Positions 44,985 to 53,749 of a stretch of 64,000 nucleotides of DNA are shown here, in pieces. The position numbers and the translations under genes were made by a program. Each line of letters opens with the position of its first letter. Position 1 is the stretch's first letter. A model generated the notes under the pieces. The model saw only the letters and a list, made by a program, of their open reading frames with translations, was not told the origin of the DNA and searched no databases. This DNA comes from Pseudomonas sp. Marseille-Q3773 (GTDB taxonomy: Bacteria > Pseudomonadota > Gammaproteobacteria > Pseudomonadales > Pseudomonadaceae), in assembly GCF_916618955.1 (NCBI RefSeq), contig NZ_OU745390.1, positions 4,952,001 to 5,016,000 on the forward strand, given 5' to 3'.

Positions 44985-46997
44985 ATGCAGAGCAATCACT
45001 TCAGTCGTCATGCCCAGCAAGTCCACACCGTCGCCCATGGCGGGGCCGGGGAGGGCAGTGACCCTTCCATCGCCCGCTCCTGGCTGCGCTGCCTGGAGGA
45101 TTATCACCTCGACCCGGCGGTGATCGAGGCGCCGGTGGTGCTCGAGCATGGGCGCCTGCTGGAAAGCCGCGAGCGCCTGCGCCAGGTGCTGCAGATTGCC
45201 GACCATGAGATGAACAGCCTGCACCAGCAGCTTTCCGGGGCGGGCCACGCGGTGCTGCTGACCGATGCGCGCGGGGTCATCCTCAACTGCGTCAGCGCAC
45301 CGACCGAGCGGCGCAGCTTCGAGCGCGCCGGCCTGTGGCTGGGCGCCGACTGGAGCGAAGCGCGCGAAGGTACCAATGGCATCGGCACGTGCCTGGTCGA
45401 GCGCCAGGCGCTGACCATTCACCAGAACGAACACTTTCGCGGCCGCCACACCGGCCTGACCTGCTCGGCCAGCCCGGTGTTCGACCCGCATGGCGAGTTG
45501 CTGGCGGTACTGGACGTATCTTCGGCACGGCCCGATGTTTCCCGGCAAAGCCAGTTCCACACCATGGCCCTGGTCAACCTGTCGGCGAAGATGATCGAGA
45601 GCTGTTATTTCCTGCGTCATTTCGAGCAGCAATGGCTGCTGCGTTTTCACCTGCAGGCGGAATCGGTCGGCCTGTTCAGCGAAGGCCTGCTGGCCTTTGA
45701 TGGCGACGGACGCATCTGTGCGGCCAACCAGAGTGCACTGAACTTGTTGGGCACGGTACGCGGTGGCGTGCTGGGCAAACCGCTGGAGCGCTTCTTCGCC
45801 TGCAGCCACGACGAACTGTTCAGCCGAGCCACGCCCACCGGCAGCACGGCCTGGCCGCTGCATACCCTGGACGGGCGCCAGGTGTTTGCCAGCCTGCGTG
45901 GCCAGGCCCGCGCGCCAGTGTGGTCGGTGCCGGCCGCCCAGCCGCGCCCGGCCCGCGAGGTGGAGCCGCTTATCTGCCTGCTCGACCCGGCCTTGCAGAA
46001 CGACTTCCGGCGCAGCGTGCGCGTATTCGAGCGCGACGTGCCATTGCTGCTGCGCGGCGAGACCGGTTGCGGCAAGGAGGCCTTCGCCCAGGCCGTGCAC
46101 CAGGCCAGCGAGCGGCGCGGCAAGCCATTCGTTGCCATCAACTGCGCGTCGATCCCGGAGAGCCTGATCGAGAGCGAGCTGTTCGGCTATCGCGGTGGCA
46201 GTTTCACCGGCGCGCGCAAGGAAGGCATGCGTGGCAAGCTGCTGCAGGCCGACGGTGGCACCTTGCTCCTGGACGAGATCGGCGACATGCCGCTGGCCCT
46301 GCAAACCCGCCTGCTGCGGGTACTTGAAGAGCGCCAGGTAGTGCCGATCGGTGGCGAGCCGCAGGCGGTTGACGTGCGCATCGTCAGTGCTACCCACCGC
46401 GACCTGCTGGAGCGGGTGGCGCAGGGTAGTTTCCGTGAAGACCTGTATTACCGCCTCAATGGCCTGGAAGTGGCGTTGCCGGCGGTGCGCGAGCGCAGTG
46501 ACAAGACGCAGTTGCTGGACTTCCTGCTGCGCCAGGAAGCGCAAGGGCAGTTGATCGACATCGAACCCAGGGCGCGGCAGGCGCTACTGGACTTTGCCTG
46601 GCCGGGTAACGTGCGGCAGATGCGCAACGTGCTGCGAACCTTGGTGGCGCTTTGCGAAAATGGCCGGATCATCATCTCGGATCTCCCCACCAATATCCGC
46701 AACAACCTCAACCCTGTGGGCGCGGGCGAGCCCGCGAATACGTCCGACCCAGCGACGCAAGGAGAGGGCGTTGCCCTCGTTCGCGGGCACGCCCGCTCCC
46801 ACAGGTCCAGCGTTCCCCGCAGAGTTGATGGTGAGCTCGGGGGAACCGAGGTCTTGCAAGACGCCGAACGGCAGGCGCTCCTGGAGATACTGGAGGCAAA
46901 ACACTGGCACCTCACCCGTGTCGCCGAGCACTTGGGCATCAGCCGTAATACCTTGTATCGAAAACTGCGCAAACACGGCATCACCAGGGCCGGCTGA
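44985..46997 (+). CDS. eatR: Sigma-54-dependent activator of ethanolamine genes (AcoR family)
   Basis: The 670-residue regulator has an AcoR-like N-terminal region, a GAF domain (about residues 70-200, VLLTDARGVILNC...GTNGIGTCLVERQALTIHQNEHF), a PAS-like region and an AAA+ domain (GETGCGKEAFA, LFGYRGGSFTGA, LLLDEIGDMPLALQTRLLRVL). It ends in a FIS-type helix-turn-helix (LTRVAEHLGISRNTLYRKLRKHG). The sigma-54 loop is GSFTGA instead of GAFTGA. The linker before the DNA-binding domain is encoded by a REP pair. Divergent from the aldehyde dehydrogenase; equivalent to the P. aeruginosa activator beside mpl and ubiX. Confidence 0.88.
   Translation: MQSNHFSRHAQQVHTVAHGGAGEGSDPSIARSWLRCLEDYHLDPAVIEAPVVLEHGRLLESRERLRQVLQIADHEMNSLHQQLSGAGHAVLLTDARGVILNCVSAPTERRSFERAGLWLGADWSEAREGTNGIGTCLVERQALTIHQNEHFRGRHTGLTCSASPVFDPHGELLAVLDVSSARPDVSRQSQFHTMALVNLSAKMIESCYFLRHFEQQWLLRFHLQAESVGLFSEGLLAFDGDGRICAANQSALNLLGTVRGGVLGKPLERFFACSHDELFSRATPTGSTAWPLHTLDGRQVFASLRGQARAPVWSVPAAQPRPAREVEPLICLLDPALQNDFRRSVRVFERDVPLLLRGETGCGKEAFAQAVHQASERRGKPFVAINCASIPESLIESELFGYRGGSFTGARKEGMRGKLLQADGGTLLLDEIGDMPLALQTRLLRVLEERQVVPIGGEPQAVDVRIVSATHRDLLERVAQGSFREDLYYRLNGLEVALPAVRERSDKTQLLDFLLRQEAQGQLIDIEPRARQALLDFAWPGNVRQMRNVLRTLVALCENGRIIISDLPTNIRNNLNPVGAGEPANTSDPATQGEGVALVRGHARSHRSSVPRRVDGELGGTEVLQDAERQALLEILEAKHWHLTRVAEHLGISRNTLYRKLRKHGITRAG
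46713..46805. repeat. REP pair inside the activator coding region
   Basis: CCTGTGGGCGCGGG, CGAGCCCGCGAA (46713-46738) and TTCGCGGG, CACGCCCGCTCCCACAGG (46780-46805) sit head to head inside the activator gene. They fall between the AAA+ and DNA-binding domains and stay in frame. They encode about 31 residues (starting NPVGAGEPANTSD) that should be a flexible linker. Confidence 0.88.
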
Positions 46998-47063
46998 GCG
47001 AAACATCTGGTGCGATTTGTCGCGCCCTGGGCTACCCTGCCTCGATGTTTTGCGAGGTCGACC

Positions 47064-48413
47064 ATGCATATTCACATTCTCGGTATTTGCGGCACTTTCA
47101 TGGGCTCGCTGGCGGTGCTGGCCAAGGAACTTGGCCACCGTGTCACCGGCTCTGACGCCAACGTCTATCCCCCGATGAGCACCCAGCTCGAAGCCCAGGG
47201 CATCGAGCTGACCCAAGGCTATGACCCGGCCCAGCTGGAGCCGGCACCGGACCTGGTGGTGATCGGTAATGCCATGTCGCGTGGCAACCCGGCGGTGGAG
47301 TACGTGCTGAACAAGGGCCTGCCGTATGTTTCCGGCCCGCAGTGGCTGGCCGATCATGTGCTGCAAGGCCGCTGGGTACTGGCTGTTGCCGGTACCCATG
47401 GCAAGACCACCACCAGCAGCATGCTGGCCTGGGTGCTGGAGCACGCCGGCATGAGCCCGGGCTTTTTGATCGGCGGTGTACCGCAGAACTTCTCGGTGTC
47501 GGCGCGCCTGGGCAATACGCCGTTCTTCGTGGTGGAGGCCGATGAGTACGACAGCGCCTTCTTCGACAAGCGCTCGAAGTTCGTCCACTACCACCCGCGC
47601 ACCGCGATCCTCAACAACCTCGAGTTCGACCACGCGGACATCTTCCCCGACCTGGCTTCGATCGAGCGGCAGTTCCATCACCTGGTACGCACCGTCCCCA
47701 GCGAAGGCCTGGTGATCCACCCGACCACCGAGCAGGCGTTGGAGCGGGTGATCGGCATGGGCTGCTGGACCCCGGTACAGACCACCGGCGAAGGCGGCCA
47801 ATGGCAGGCTCGCCTGCTCAGCCCTGACGGCTCGCGCTTCGAGGTGCTGTTCGAGGGCGAAGTGCAGGGTGTGGTGGATTGGGCGCTGACCGGCCGGCAC
47901 AACGTCGCCAACGCCCTGGCGACCCTGGCAGCGGCCCGTCATGTCGGCGTGGTGCCGGCCATGGGCATCGAGGGCCTGAGCGCCTTCAAGAGCGTGAAGC
48001 GGCGCATGGAGAAGGTCGCCGAGGTGCAGGGTGTGACCATCTACGATGATTTCGCCCACCACCCGACCGCTATCGCCACCACCCTCGACGGCCTGCGCAA
48101 GCGCGTTGGCGAGGCCCCGGTCATCGCCGTGATCGAGCCGCGTTCCAATTCGATGAAGCTCGGTGCCCACCGTGATGGCTTGCCGGAAAGCGTCAACGAC
48201 GCCGACCAGGTGATCTGGTACGCCCCGGCCAACCTCGGCTGGGACCTGGCGGCCACCGCCGCGCAATGCAAAGTGCCCAGCGTAGTGGCCGACAGCCTTG
48301 AGGCGATCATCGAGCGGGTCAAGGGCCAGGCCCGCCCAGGCACCCATGTGGTGATCATGAGCAACGGCGGCTTTGGCGGCCTGCATGGCAAACTGGCCGA
48401 GGCGCTGAAGTGA
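47064..48413 (+). CDS. mpl: UDP-N-acetylmuramate:L-Ala-gamma-D-Glu-meso-DAP ligase
   Basis: The 449-residue Mur ligase recycles the murein tripeptide. It shows the Rossmann start [31 protein letters not shown], the P-loop [15 protein letters not shown], the carbamoyl-Lys region [37 protein letters not shown] and the C-terminal [15 protein letters not shown] at 47064. It overlaps ubiX by 4 bp (GTGA). Confidence 0.96.
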   Translation: MHIHILGICGTFMGSLAVLAKELGHRVTGSDANVYPPMSTQLEAQGIELTQGYDPAQLEPAPDLVVIGNAMSRGNPAVEYVLNKGLPYVSGPQWLADHVLQGRWVLAVAGTHGKTTTSSMLAWVLEHAGMSPGFLIGGVPQNFSVSARLGNTPFFVVEADEYDSAFFDKRSKFVHYHPRTAILNNLEFDHADIFPDLASIERQFHHLVRTVPSEGLVIHPTTEQALERVIGMGCWTPVQTTGEGGQWQARLLSPDGSRFEVLFEGEVQGVVDWALTGRHNVANALATLAAARHVGVVPAMGIEGLSAFKSVKRRMEKVAEVQGVTIYDDFAHHPTAIATTLDGLRKRVGEAPVIAVIEPRSNSMKLGAHRDGLPESVNDADQVIWYAPANLGWDLAATAAQCKVPSVVADSLEAIIERVKGQARPGTHVVIMSNGGFGGLHGKLAEALK

Positions 48414-49039
48414 GCGGGCCGGAACGCATCACCTTGGCCATGACGGGCGCCTCTGGCGCCCAGTATGGCCTGCGCCTGCTCGACTGCCTGGTGCGTGAGG
48501 ACCGCGAGGTGCACTTCCTGATCTCCAAGGCCGCGCAACTGGTGATGGCCACCGAGACGGACGTGGTGCTGCCGGCCAAACCACAGGCGATGCAGGCCTT
48601 CCTCACCGAATATACCGGCGCTGCCGACGGGCAGATCCGCGTGTATGGCAAGGAAGACTGGATGTCGCCGGTGGCCTCCGGCTCCGGCGCCCCGGCGGCG
48701 ATGGTGGTGGTGCCCTGTTCCACCGGCACCCTGTCGGCGATCGCCACCGGCGCCTGCAACAACCTGATCGAGCGTGCTGCCGACGTTACCCTCAAGGAGC
48801 GCCGCCAGCTGATCCTGGTGCCGCGCGAAGCGCCGTTCTCTACCATTCATCTGGAGAACATGCTCAAGCTGTCGCAGATGGGCGCAATCATCCTGCCGGC
48901 CGCGCCAGGCTTCTATCACCAGCCGCAGACCATCGACGACCTGGTCGACTTTGTCGTAGCGCGCATTCTCAACCTGCTGAACATTCCCCAGGACATGTTG
49001 CCGCGTTGGGGCGAGCACCACTACGGAGTGGATGATTGA
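48410..49039 (+). CDS. ubiX: Flavin prenyltransferase UbiX
   Basis: The 209-residue enzyme makes prenylated FMN for UbiD decarboxylases. It has [16 protein letters not shown] at the N terminus, [65 protein letters not shown] and [30 protein letters not shown] start overlapping mpl; its own stop overlaps the next TTG start. Confidence 0.95.
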   Translation: MSGPERITLAMTGASGAQYGLRLLDCLVREDREVHFLISKAAQLVMATETDVVLPAKPQAMQAFLTEYTGAADGQIRVYGKEDWMSPVASGSGAPAAMVVVPCSTGTLSAIATGACNNLIERAADVTLKERRQLILVPREAPFSTIHLENMLKLSQMGAIILPAAPGFYHQPQTIDDLVDFVVARILNLLNIPQDMLPRWGEHHYGVDD

Positions 49040-49323
49040 GGCGCATGGTGTGTGGCGTATTGGCACTAGGGCTGCTGAGTGGTTGCGCCACGGTGCGGAC
49101 GCTGGATGCCAACAAGCCTGGGGCGCCGGTGGTGTATGCCGGTACCCGGTTGGATTTGTATGTCATGGATGGCGGCTGTTGCCCGCGTGATCACTATGGG
49201 GCTGATGCCCCGGCGTATCCGGGGCTGGACCTGCCCGGGAGCCTGTTGCTCGATACCCTGCTGCTGCCATTGTCGTTGCTGACCGCAGCAGGGGTGGGCT
49301 TCCAGGCTACCGGCGGCCTCTAG
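49036..49323 (+). CDS. YceK/YidQ-family lipoprotein
   Basis: The 95-residue product has a type II signal with lipobox LLSGC ([17 protein letters not shown]), then [14 protein letters not shown] and [20 protein letters not shown], the YceK pattern. A TTG start at 49036 keeps the basic RR n-region and overlaps the ubiX stop; ATG 49045 would remove it. Role unknown, envelope location likely. Confidence 0.75.
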   Translation: MRRMVCGVLALGLLSGCATVRTLDANKPGAPVVYAGTRLDLYVMDGGCCPRDHYGADAPAYPGLDLPGSLLLDTLLLPLSLLTAAGVGFQATGGL

Positions 49324-49369
49324 ACAGCATCGGCCGCTGCTACAACGGCACCGCGCAGCTGCAGGGTGA

Positions 49370-50011
49370 TTATTTGCCCAGCCTGCGCAATTCATCTGAC
49401 TCCACAATCCGCACCCCGTCCTCTTCTTCCAGGGCCAGGCGCCACAACGCCCGCGCCAGGGTGCAGGCCTCGATCCCCCGGTACTTCCCGGGTATCAGTC
49501 TGGAGAACGGCGAAATCAGCTGCTCGCCCAGCCGCGGCTTGATCCGCTCGCCCAGCAGCAATGATGGCCGCACGATGGTCAGCTGCGGCCAGTCCTGGGC
49601 CTTGAGCGCCTCTTCCATCTCGCCTTTGACCCGGTTGTAGAAAATCGACGATTTCGGGTCGGCACCCAGCGCACTGACCACCAGCAGATGCCGCGCGCCC
49701 ATTTCCCGGGCACGCTTGCTGAAGGCCACCACCATGTCCAGGTCCACCGCACGGAAGGCCGATTCCGAGCCGGCCTGCTTCAACGTGGTGCCCAGGCAGC
49801 AGAAAGCGATATCGACGCGCCCGGCCAGCTGCGGAAGAAACATCGCCGGGTCGCCTACCGGGTTTTCCAGGTGCGGGTGCTCAGCCAGTGGCCGGCGGGT
49901 TGGTGCCAGTACGCGGGTGATGGTGGGCTCGTTGAGCAGGCGGTCGAGCAGGTGCTCACCTGTCAGACCCGTGGCACCGGCAAGCAGGACATGCTGAGGC
50001 GTCAAATACAT
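49370..50011 (-). CDS. NAD(P)-binding oxidoreductase (atypical SDR)
   Basis: The 213-residue protein begins with a Rossmann motif [19 protein letters not shown] and continues with [71 protein letters not shown]. That layout is shared by HTATIP2/CC3-like and nucleoside-diphosphate-sugar epimerase-like proteins. Y-x-x-x-K is present as YNRVK. Substrate unknown. It converges with the ubiX-lipoprotein string. Confidence 0.8.
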   Translation of the reverse strand: MYLTPQHVLLAGATGLTGEHLLDRLLNEPTITRVLAPTRRPLAEHPHLENPVGDPAMFLPQLAGRVDIAFCCLGTTLKQAGSESAFRAVDLDMVVAFSKRAREMGARHLLVVSALGADPKSSIFYNRVKGEMEEALKAQDWPQLTIVRPSLLLGERIKPRLGEQLISPFSRLIPGKYRGIEACTLARALWRLALEEEDGVRIVESDELRRLGK

Positions 50012-50038
50012 GATGTCTCTCCCTTGTTACACACAAGC

Positions 50039-51772
50039 TTAGTGGCTGGCAGGCGTTTCTGCCTGTTCCCCCACGTTGGCCTGTGCGGCGTTACGCAATG
50101 CTTCTTCGGCCTGTTGCCGACGCAGCTGCTGCCAGCGCGCAAGCACCGCCGGCGGTGCCCACAGCTGCGGTTCGGAGGCCTCGAAACCTTCCCTTTGTTC
50201 TCTTTCGGCAACACTGCTGCGGGCCAGTTCAAACGCCTGTTTCAGGTCGTCGGTCTGGTTCAGCGCCTCGGCGAACAACGCGTCGCCAAAGTAGGTGAAA
50301 TCCGCTTCTTCCGAGCAGCCGAAGGACACCCGGTCGGCCCGCGCGGCCGTCATGATGAGCGTGCGCTCATCCTTGAGCGGGGCGATGTAGCCCCCTGAAT
50401 AGCAGGCGGATATGACAATCACTTTGTCGCGGTTCTTCAGCGGTGCCAGGGCGCTGGCCAGCTCGTCGGCGGACAGGTCGGCCAGTTGCAGGCGTGGCTG
50501 GTCGAGCACCAGTTGGTGGTCCTGGCTGCCGTGGCTGGTGAGGTAGATGAACACCAGGTCCTCTGGGCCGCTGCGCTCGGCCAGGGTGCGGGCGGCACGG
50601 GTGAGGTTCTCGCGGGTGGCCATGGGGCGGCTGGCCATCTGGTCGCGGTGGTTGACCAGGGTGACCTGGCCCGAGGCCCCGAAACGTACCTTGAGCATGT
50701 TGCTGACGTAGTCGGCTTCGCGCAGGAACACGCTCTGCTGGCCATCGCCGGCTACCACCAGGCTGTACAGCTGGACAGGCGGCGCCGAGGGTGGCACCCG
50801 GGCCAGTGCCTGCTCCAGCAGCCGACCCTGGTTGAGCAAGGCCAGGTCCAGCGGGTCGGGCAGCAGCTTGCCGTTCTGGTCGCGCACACGCACCCCGTTG
50901 GCCCAGGTGCCGCTCAGCACCTTGCCGCTGGGCAGGATCAGCCGGCCCTGACCATGGTAGGCATCGTCAAGGAAGCCGCCGATGTACTTGCTGCCATCGG
51001 CCAGCTGCAGGCTGCCCTGGCCTGACAGGCGCCACTCGCTGAAAGTGCCCTTGTAGTGGCTGCCATCGCTGCCCAGCAGTTCGCCTTCGCCGACCAGTAC
51101 GCCATCCTTGAACTGGCCGATCCACACATCGCCATCGGCATTTTCGTAGCGGCCACGGCCTTCCAGGCGGTTGTCCTTGAATTCGCCGATGTATTGCTCG
51201 CCGTCGACGCTGTCGTAGGTGCCGGCGCCTTGCAGCAGGCCGTTGACGAAGCGGCCGCTGAACTGGTTGCCACTGGCATCGCTGCGCACGCCGGCGCCAT
51301 TGGGCTTGCCTTTGGCGAACAGGCCCTGGTAGCGGCTGCCGTCGGCCAGTTCGAGTTCGCCGGCGCCGTCGTACAGGTCGTCCTTGAACTGGCCGCGGTA
51401 GGTCTGGTCGGCCTGCTTAAGCGTGCCTTCGCCGTCGCGTCGGCCCTGGCGGAAGGTGCCGGAATAGTGGCTGCCCGGGGTAGTCAGCTCGCCCAGCCCC
51501 TGGAACAGCCCGGCGGCGAACTGGCCACGGTAGACCTCGCCATTCTGGCCGTGCCATTCGCCCTGGCCATGCCATTGGCCGTCCTTGAAGCCGCCGGCGT
51601 ACCAGCTGCCGTTGGGGTAGTCGATACGGCCCTCGCCTTGCAGCAGGCCATCGACTACCTGCCCACGGTAGCGTCCGCCGTCAGGCAAGCGCGCGTCGGG
51701 TGGTAGCAGCGATTCGCCATCGCCACAGGCGGCGAGTAGCAGGACCAGGGAGAGAGGGAGCAGTAGACGCAT
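50039..51772 (-). CDS. Lipoprotein with MORN repeats and a C13 (legumain-like) peptidase domain
   Basis: The 577-residue product has a lipobox (LVLLLAACGDG), then about 11-12 MORN-type repeats from residue 35 to 290 (G-x-Y-x-G-x-F-x-x-G-x-x-x-G-x-G, for example GQFKDGVLVGEGEL). A cysteine-peptidase domain of the C13/caspase-like clan follows. Catalytic His is in FIYLTSHGSQDHQL and Cys in VIVISACYSGGYIAPL. MORN repeats often bind lipids or act as scaffolds. The anchored repeat-protease pairing suggests an envelope-localised protease. I start at the ATG at 51772. Function not established. Confidence 0.85.
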   Translation of the reverse strand: MRLLLPLSLVLLLAACGDGESLLPPDARLPDGGRYRGQVVDGLLQGEGRIDYPNGSWYAGGFKDGQWHGQGEWHGQNGEVYRGQFAAGLFQGLGELTTPGSHYSGTFRQGRRDGEGTLKQADQTYRGQFKDDLYDGAGELELADGSRYQGLFAKGKPNGAGVRSDASGNQFSGRFVNGLLQGAGTYDSVDGEQYIGEFKDNRLEGRGRYENADGDVWIGQFKDGVLVGEGELLGSDGSHYKGTFSEWRLSGQGSLQLADGSKYIGGFLDDAYHGQGRLILPSGKVLSGTWANGVRVRDQNGKLLPDPLDLALLNQGRLLEQALARVPPSAPPVQLYSLVVAGDGQQSVFLREADYVSNMLKVRFGASGQVTLVNHRDQMASRPMATRENLTRAARTLAERSGPEDLVFIYLTSHGSQDHQLVLDQPRLQLADLSADELASALAPLKNRDKVIVISACYSGGYIAPLKDERTLIMTAARADRVSFGCSEEADFTYFGDALFAEALNQTDDLKQAFELARSSVAEREQREGFEASEPQLWAPPAVLARWQQLRRQQAEEALRNAAQANVGEQAETPASH

Positions 51773-51911
51773 GGCGAAGACCGGGCAATAGGTCTGCCGA
51801 GTATGCCGCAGAATGGGATCCTGAAACAGCAAGCGCATGAGCTGGGGCAGTCCTCCGTGGGGCCAACGCTATTGTGCTGCCTGCCAGGGCCCCAGCGCCG
51901 GTCGACTCGGC

Positions 51912-52178
51912 TCAATGCCAGGTGATATCGCCGGTCTGTCGATGCAACAGCAACTCGGCCAGTGCCTTGGTCATCTGCACGTGATGGGCCGCATTGACCA
52001 GCATGTTGATGCCAGGCTCACCGGCATTGGCGCAGATGTACTCGTCCAGGGTGTCTTCGATGCCGGTCATCAATTGCAGAGCGTGGATCACAGCGTCGAG
52101 CGAGGGCATGTCGTGGTTTATGGTGTAGAAGGGGCGGGAAGTCAGGATTCTGGGTGGATCAGGGACGATTTTTTTCAT
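51912..52178 (-). CDS. Second small KIVPDPP protein (DUF6124-like)
   Basis: The 88-residue protein begins MKKIVPDPPRIL and continues with two helical stretches (SLDAVIHALQLMTGIEDTLDEYI; NMLVNAAHHVQMTKALAELLLHR). Only the first nine residues closely match the protein at 26180. The start context ACGAGA-N7-ATG and the structured leader upstream are shared. No catalytic or metal motif is seen; function unknown. Confidence 0.72.
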   Translation of the reverse strand: MKKIVPDPPRILTSRPFYTINHDMPSLDAVIHALQLMTGIEDTLDEYICANAGEPGINMLVNAAHHVQMTKALAELLLHRQTGDITWH

Positions 52179-52185
52179 GATCAGG

Positions 52186-52376
52186 TCTCGTGTGGTTTGC
52201 TGTAAGCAACCACCTCATCCTTTCTCACGGGATAAAGGCGGCAGCCGTACGAGGGTGAGAAATCCGAGACACGAGCACTCGGCCAGACCGAAGCCTGCCT
52301 GCGTACGGCTGCCATAACGTACTGCCGTAAGTCGTGTTTTCGGGTTTCTCACACCCGGTCACCAAACATGGCGACC
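52186..52376 (-). ncRNA. Candidate structured leader RNA, copy 2 (pseudoknot-rich)
   Basis: Read on the minus strand: H0 GGTCGCC/GGTGACC (52376-52370, 52363-52357). H1 CGGGT/ACCCG (52357-52353, 52345-52341) with loop GTGAGAA. Stem P GGCAGCCGTACG (52313-52302) with CGTACGGCTGCC (52251-52240), a perfect 12-bp pairing. Inside P are H2 CAGGC/GTCTG with TTCG loop (52297-52284) and H3 CCGAG/CTCGG (52282-52264). The same two crossing pairings as copy 1 occur: H1 loop TGAGAA with TTCTCA (52261-52256), and ACACGA (52337-52332) with TCGTGT (52274-52269) in the H3 loop. A further hairpin at 52192-52213 precedes ACGAGA and the start. Nothing else is recognisable in 52377-52518. Confidence 0.7.
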
Positions 52377-52518
52377 CCGAGACGGTATCCCTGAGATGTT
52401 TCCCTGACAATGGAGCGACTTCCGACAGGCTCGTAGGATAATTCGCGAGATGGTCCAGGCTGAAGCATTTGGTTTCAGGTTCAGAAATGTCTTACATCCC
52501 TTGAGCCTTGCACGTTAT

Positions 52519-52605
52519 CTGTGGGAGCGGGCGTGCCCGCGAACACCGGCGAAGCCGGTGCCATCCACCGAGTCGCCTACTTCGCGGGCGCGCCCGCTCC
52601 CACAG
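52519..52605. repeat. REP pair between small gene leader and butanediol dehydrogenase gene
   Basis: Copies at 52519-52543 (CTGTGGGAGCGGG, CGTGCCCGCGAA) and 52580-52605 (CTTCGCGGG, CGCGCCCGCTCCCACAG) are head to head. They are separated by a further small hairpin ACCGGCGAAGCCGGT at 52545-52559. Confidence 0.9.
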
Positions 52606-52630
52606 TTTTCGTGTTGCCTTTGATGTGCAA

Positions 52631-53719
52631 TCAGCGCAGGCCCGGCGAAACGATGATCTTCACGTTCTCCTCCTTGTTGTTCACCAACTCCTCGAAGCCC
52701 AGCTCGACGATCTGTTCCAGCCCGATCCGCCCGGTGACCAGCGGGCGGATGTCCAGCCTGCCGTCGGCGATGAAGGCAATCACATCAGCGAATTCGCCGT
52801 TGTAGGCCAGCGCCCCCAGCACCTGCTTCTCGGTGGACACCAGCTCGAAGAAGTTGAACTCGCTGGGCTCTTCGAAGATGCCCACCATCACGCATTTGCC
52901 GGCCTTGCGGATGGTGTCGATGGCCAGCTTGGCGGTGTGCTTGTTGCCGATGCACTCGAAACTCACATCCGCACCCAGCCCGGCGGTCAGTGCGCGGATC
53001 TCCGCCAGGGCGTCGCACTGGCTGGGGTCGAGCACCACGCTGGCACCGACTTCCTTGGCCTTGGCCTTGCGCGCCGATGACATTTCCAGGGCGATCACCT
53101 GCGCTGCACCGGCCGCCCTGGCGCACATGATGGTGCACAGGCCGATGGTCCCGGCGCCGACCACCACTACAGTCTGGCCCAGCAGGCTGCCGGCCTTTTT
53201 CACCGCATGCATGCCCACCGCCAGCGGCTCGATCAGCGCCCCGGCTTCGGCCGGGAAACCCTGCGGTAGCCGGTACAGCAAGTTGGCCGGGACGTTGACC
53301 AGCTCGGCGAAGGCGCCGTTGTTCATCAGGCCGGTGAAGGCCAGGCGTTCGCAGATGTTGTACAGGCCATGGGTGCAGTAGTAGCAGGTACCGCAATGCT
53401 GGCAGGCGTCCGCGGCCACTGGGTCACCGACGGCGAAGCCTTGCACGCCTTCGCCCAGCTTGGCGATCCGGCCGCAGAACTCGTGGCCGAGGATGCACTG
53501 GCCCTGGATGCCGGTGAGTGGGTGCGGTGCCTCGACCGGGATGAACACCGGGCCGGCGACGTACTCATGCAGGTCGGAGCCGCAGATGCCGCACCAGTCC
53601 ACCTTGATCTGCACCCAACCGGGTGCCGGGTCGGCCGGCAGGGGTACCTGTTCGACGCGGATATCATTGCGGCCATGCCAGACGGCCGCGCGCATGTGGG
53701 TATGGCTCAGGTCGTTCAT
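52631..53719 (-). CDS. 2,3-butanediol dehydrogenase (zinc MDR family)
   Basis: The 362-residue enzyme has the catalytic zinc motifs WCGICGSDLHEY and LGHEFCGRI, the structural zinc Cys set CQHCGTCYYCTHGLYNIC and the NAD motif VVVVGAGTIGLC. It oxidises 2,3-butanediol to acetoin, the substrate of the Aco complex. It is the last gene of acoX-acoA-acoB-acoC-adh. ATG at 53719 with GGAG upstream is used; ATG 53695 is an alternative. Confidence 0.92.
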   Translation of the reverse strand: MNDLSHTHMRAAVWHGRNDIRVEQVPLPADPAPGWVQIKVDWCGICGSDLHEYVAGPVFIPVEAPHPLTGIQGQCILGHEFCGRIAKLGEGVQGFAVGDPVAADACQHCGTCYYCTHGLYNICERLAFTGLMNNGAFAELVNVPANLLYRLPQGFPAEAGALIEPLAVGMHAVKKAGSLLGQTVVVVGAGTIGLCTIMCARAAGAAQVIALEMSSARKAKAKEVGASVVLDPSQCDALAEIRALTAGLGADVSFECIGNKHTAKLAIDTIRKAGKCVMVGIFEEPSEFNFFELVSTEKQVLGALAYNGEFADVIAFIADGRLDIRPLVTGRIGLEQIVELGFEELVNNKEENVKIIVSPGLR

Positions 53720-53749
53720 TGTGTCTGTCTCCAGGCTCACGGAAAGGGC

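Noticed and set aside
52225..52410. 61-codon open frame in the leader of the second KIVPDPP gene
   Set aside because: The sequence is better explained by paired RNA helices, and no clear ribosome site precedes it.
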